A stretch of 64,000 nt of DNA from NCBI RefSeq assembly GCF_900109925.1, contig NZ_FOBW01000001.1, forward strand, positions 310,001 to 374,000, written 5' to 3'. This DNA comes from Mesobacillus persicus (GTDB taxonomy: Bacteria; Bacillota; Bacilli; Bacillales; Cytobacillaceae). Below, in pieces: positions 63,690 through 64,000 of this stretch (position 1 is its first letter; every line of letters begins with the position of its first letter). The notes below the pieces were generated by a model. The model was not told the DNA's origin. It searched no databases and saw only the letters and a list, made by a program, of their open reading frames with translations. Both the position numbers and the translations under genes were made by a program.

Positions 63690-64000
63690 TTAATATAGAC
63701 GTTTCCTGTATCCCTCCGCCAGCCTTTCTGCAATGGAATCCGACGTGGTTCCGGGGAGCTTTGCGTGTTCAAATATGATTTCAGCAGCGTTGGGTAATGA
63801 CTCTTGAGGTGCCCACGTGGTGGGTTCCCATAACTTTGAACGTTTAAAAGCCTTTGCACAATGAATGAAACATTCCTCAACTTCTACTACAATACCTATT
63901 TGAGGCTTTTTCCCTCTCACTGCCATTTGTTCTAAAACTTCATCGTCTGTAATCAATGTTGCCTTGCCGTTGACTCTAAGAGTTTCTTCTAAACCAGGAA
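63690..64000 (-). CDS. PPOX-type flavoprotein (N-terminus cut by window edge)
   Basis: The C-terminal 103 residues of a pyridoxamine-5'-phosphate-oxidase-fold protein. GLEETLRVNGKATLITDDEVLEQM, GIVVEVEECFIHCAKAFKRSKLWEP and the terminal AERLAEGYRKRLY are typical of the MSMEG_1061-type FMN-dependent group. The start lies beyond the window. The minus strand runs convergent to the efflux gene. Substrate unknown. Confidence 0.78.
   Translation of the reverse strand, partial: PGLEETLRVNGKATLITDDEVLEQMAVRGKKPQIGIVVEVEECFIHCAKAFKRSKLWEPTTWAPQESLPNAAEIIFEHAKLPGTTSDSIAERLAEGYRKRLY

Overview
The window is about 64 kb of low-GC Firmicute chromosome, most likely from an endospore-forming member of the Bacillaceae. 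Support comes from an almost full-length CwlJ spore-cortex hydrolase, a des-desK-desR membrane-fluidity locus in the Bacillus order, YhcY/YhcZ-like and YhfK-like proteins, a KatX-like catalase, strong AGGAGG ribosome binding sites with many TTG/GTG starts, and U-tailed terminators after most transcription units. I saw no phage, insertion sequence, CRISPR array, rRNA or tRNA. Most genes are housekeeping or accessory metabolism in short operons of one to five genes. Protein names come from recognising sequences by eye; no database search was run.

Layout. 0-6 kb: aspartokinase (cut by the left edge), Nudix hydrolase, HAD phosphatase, an FMN lactate-monooxygenase-type enzyme, and a VOC-protein/aspartase pair. 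6-14 kb: a MerR-type coiled-coil protein with 18-residue repeats, an AbrB-family membrane protein, catalase, M19 dipeptidase, a 50-residue protein and a trehalose PTS permease. 14-24 kb: lipoprotein nuclease, YhcYZ-like two-component system, a YuiH-like molybdopterin protein, an SDR / QueA-paralogue / VOC operon, an acyl-CoA synthetase behind a consensus cre box, and an SDR followed by a cluster of palindromic repeats. 24-33 kb: desaturase with DesK/DesR, a decayed TorD-type chaperone gene, a Na+-dependent symporter, cwlJ, an AEC transporter, a monoacylglycerol lipase and guanine deaminase. 33-44 kb: a PAS-PAS-GGDEF-EAL-PilZ protein, an AhpD-like protein, an ABC exporter pair and a complete branched-chain amino-acid ABC importer (liv) with a possible CodY box.

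44-52 kb: small proteins, an HNH protein, a 21-bp tandem repeat, and the assimilatory nitrite operon nirB-nirD-nirC-sumT. Its promoter region carries a near-perfect TnrA box at the expected distance. Next to it is an orphan oligopeptide-binding lipoprotein whose two halves are in swapped order, which looks like a natural circular permutation. 52-64 kb: a P-loop ATPase fused to an Asp23-like domain, then a short-chain acid cluster (CoA-transferase, enoyl-CoA hydratase, GntR/FCD regulator, AtoE-type permease) with two TTGTCGAC-type operators between regulator and operon. An amidase, small membrane proteins, a DHA2 drug-efflux pump and a PPOX-type flavoprotein cut by the right edge follow.

The strongest leads for new biology are the permuted binding protein (50.7-52.4 kb), the P-loop/Asp23 fusion (52.7-53.5 kb), the SDR/QueA-paralogue/VOC operon (18.3-20.4 kb), the MerR coiled-coil protein (6.5-7.7 kb), and several intergenic repeat families (23.5, 45.8, 58.3 and 62 kb).
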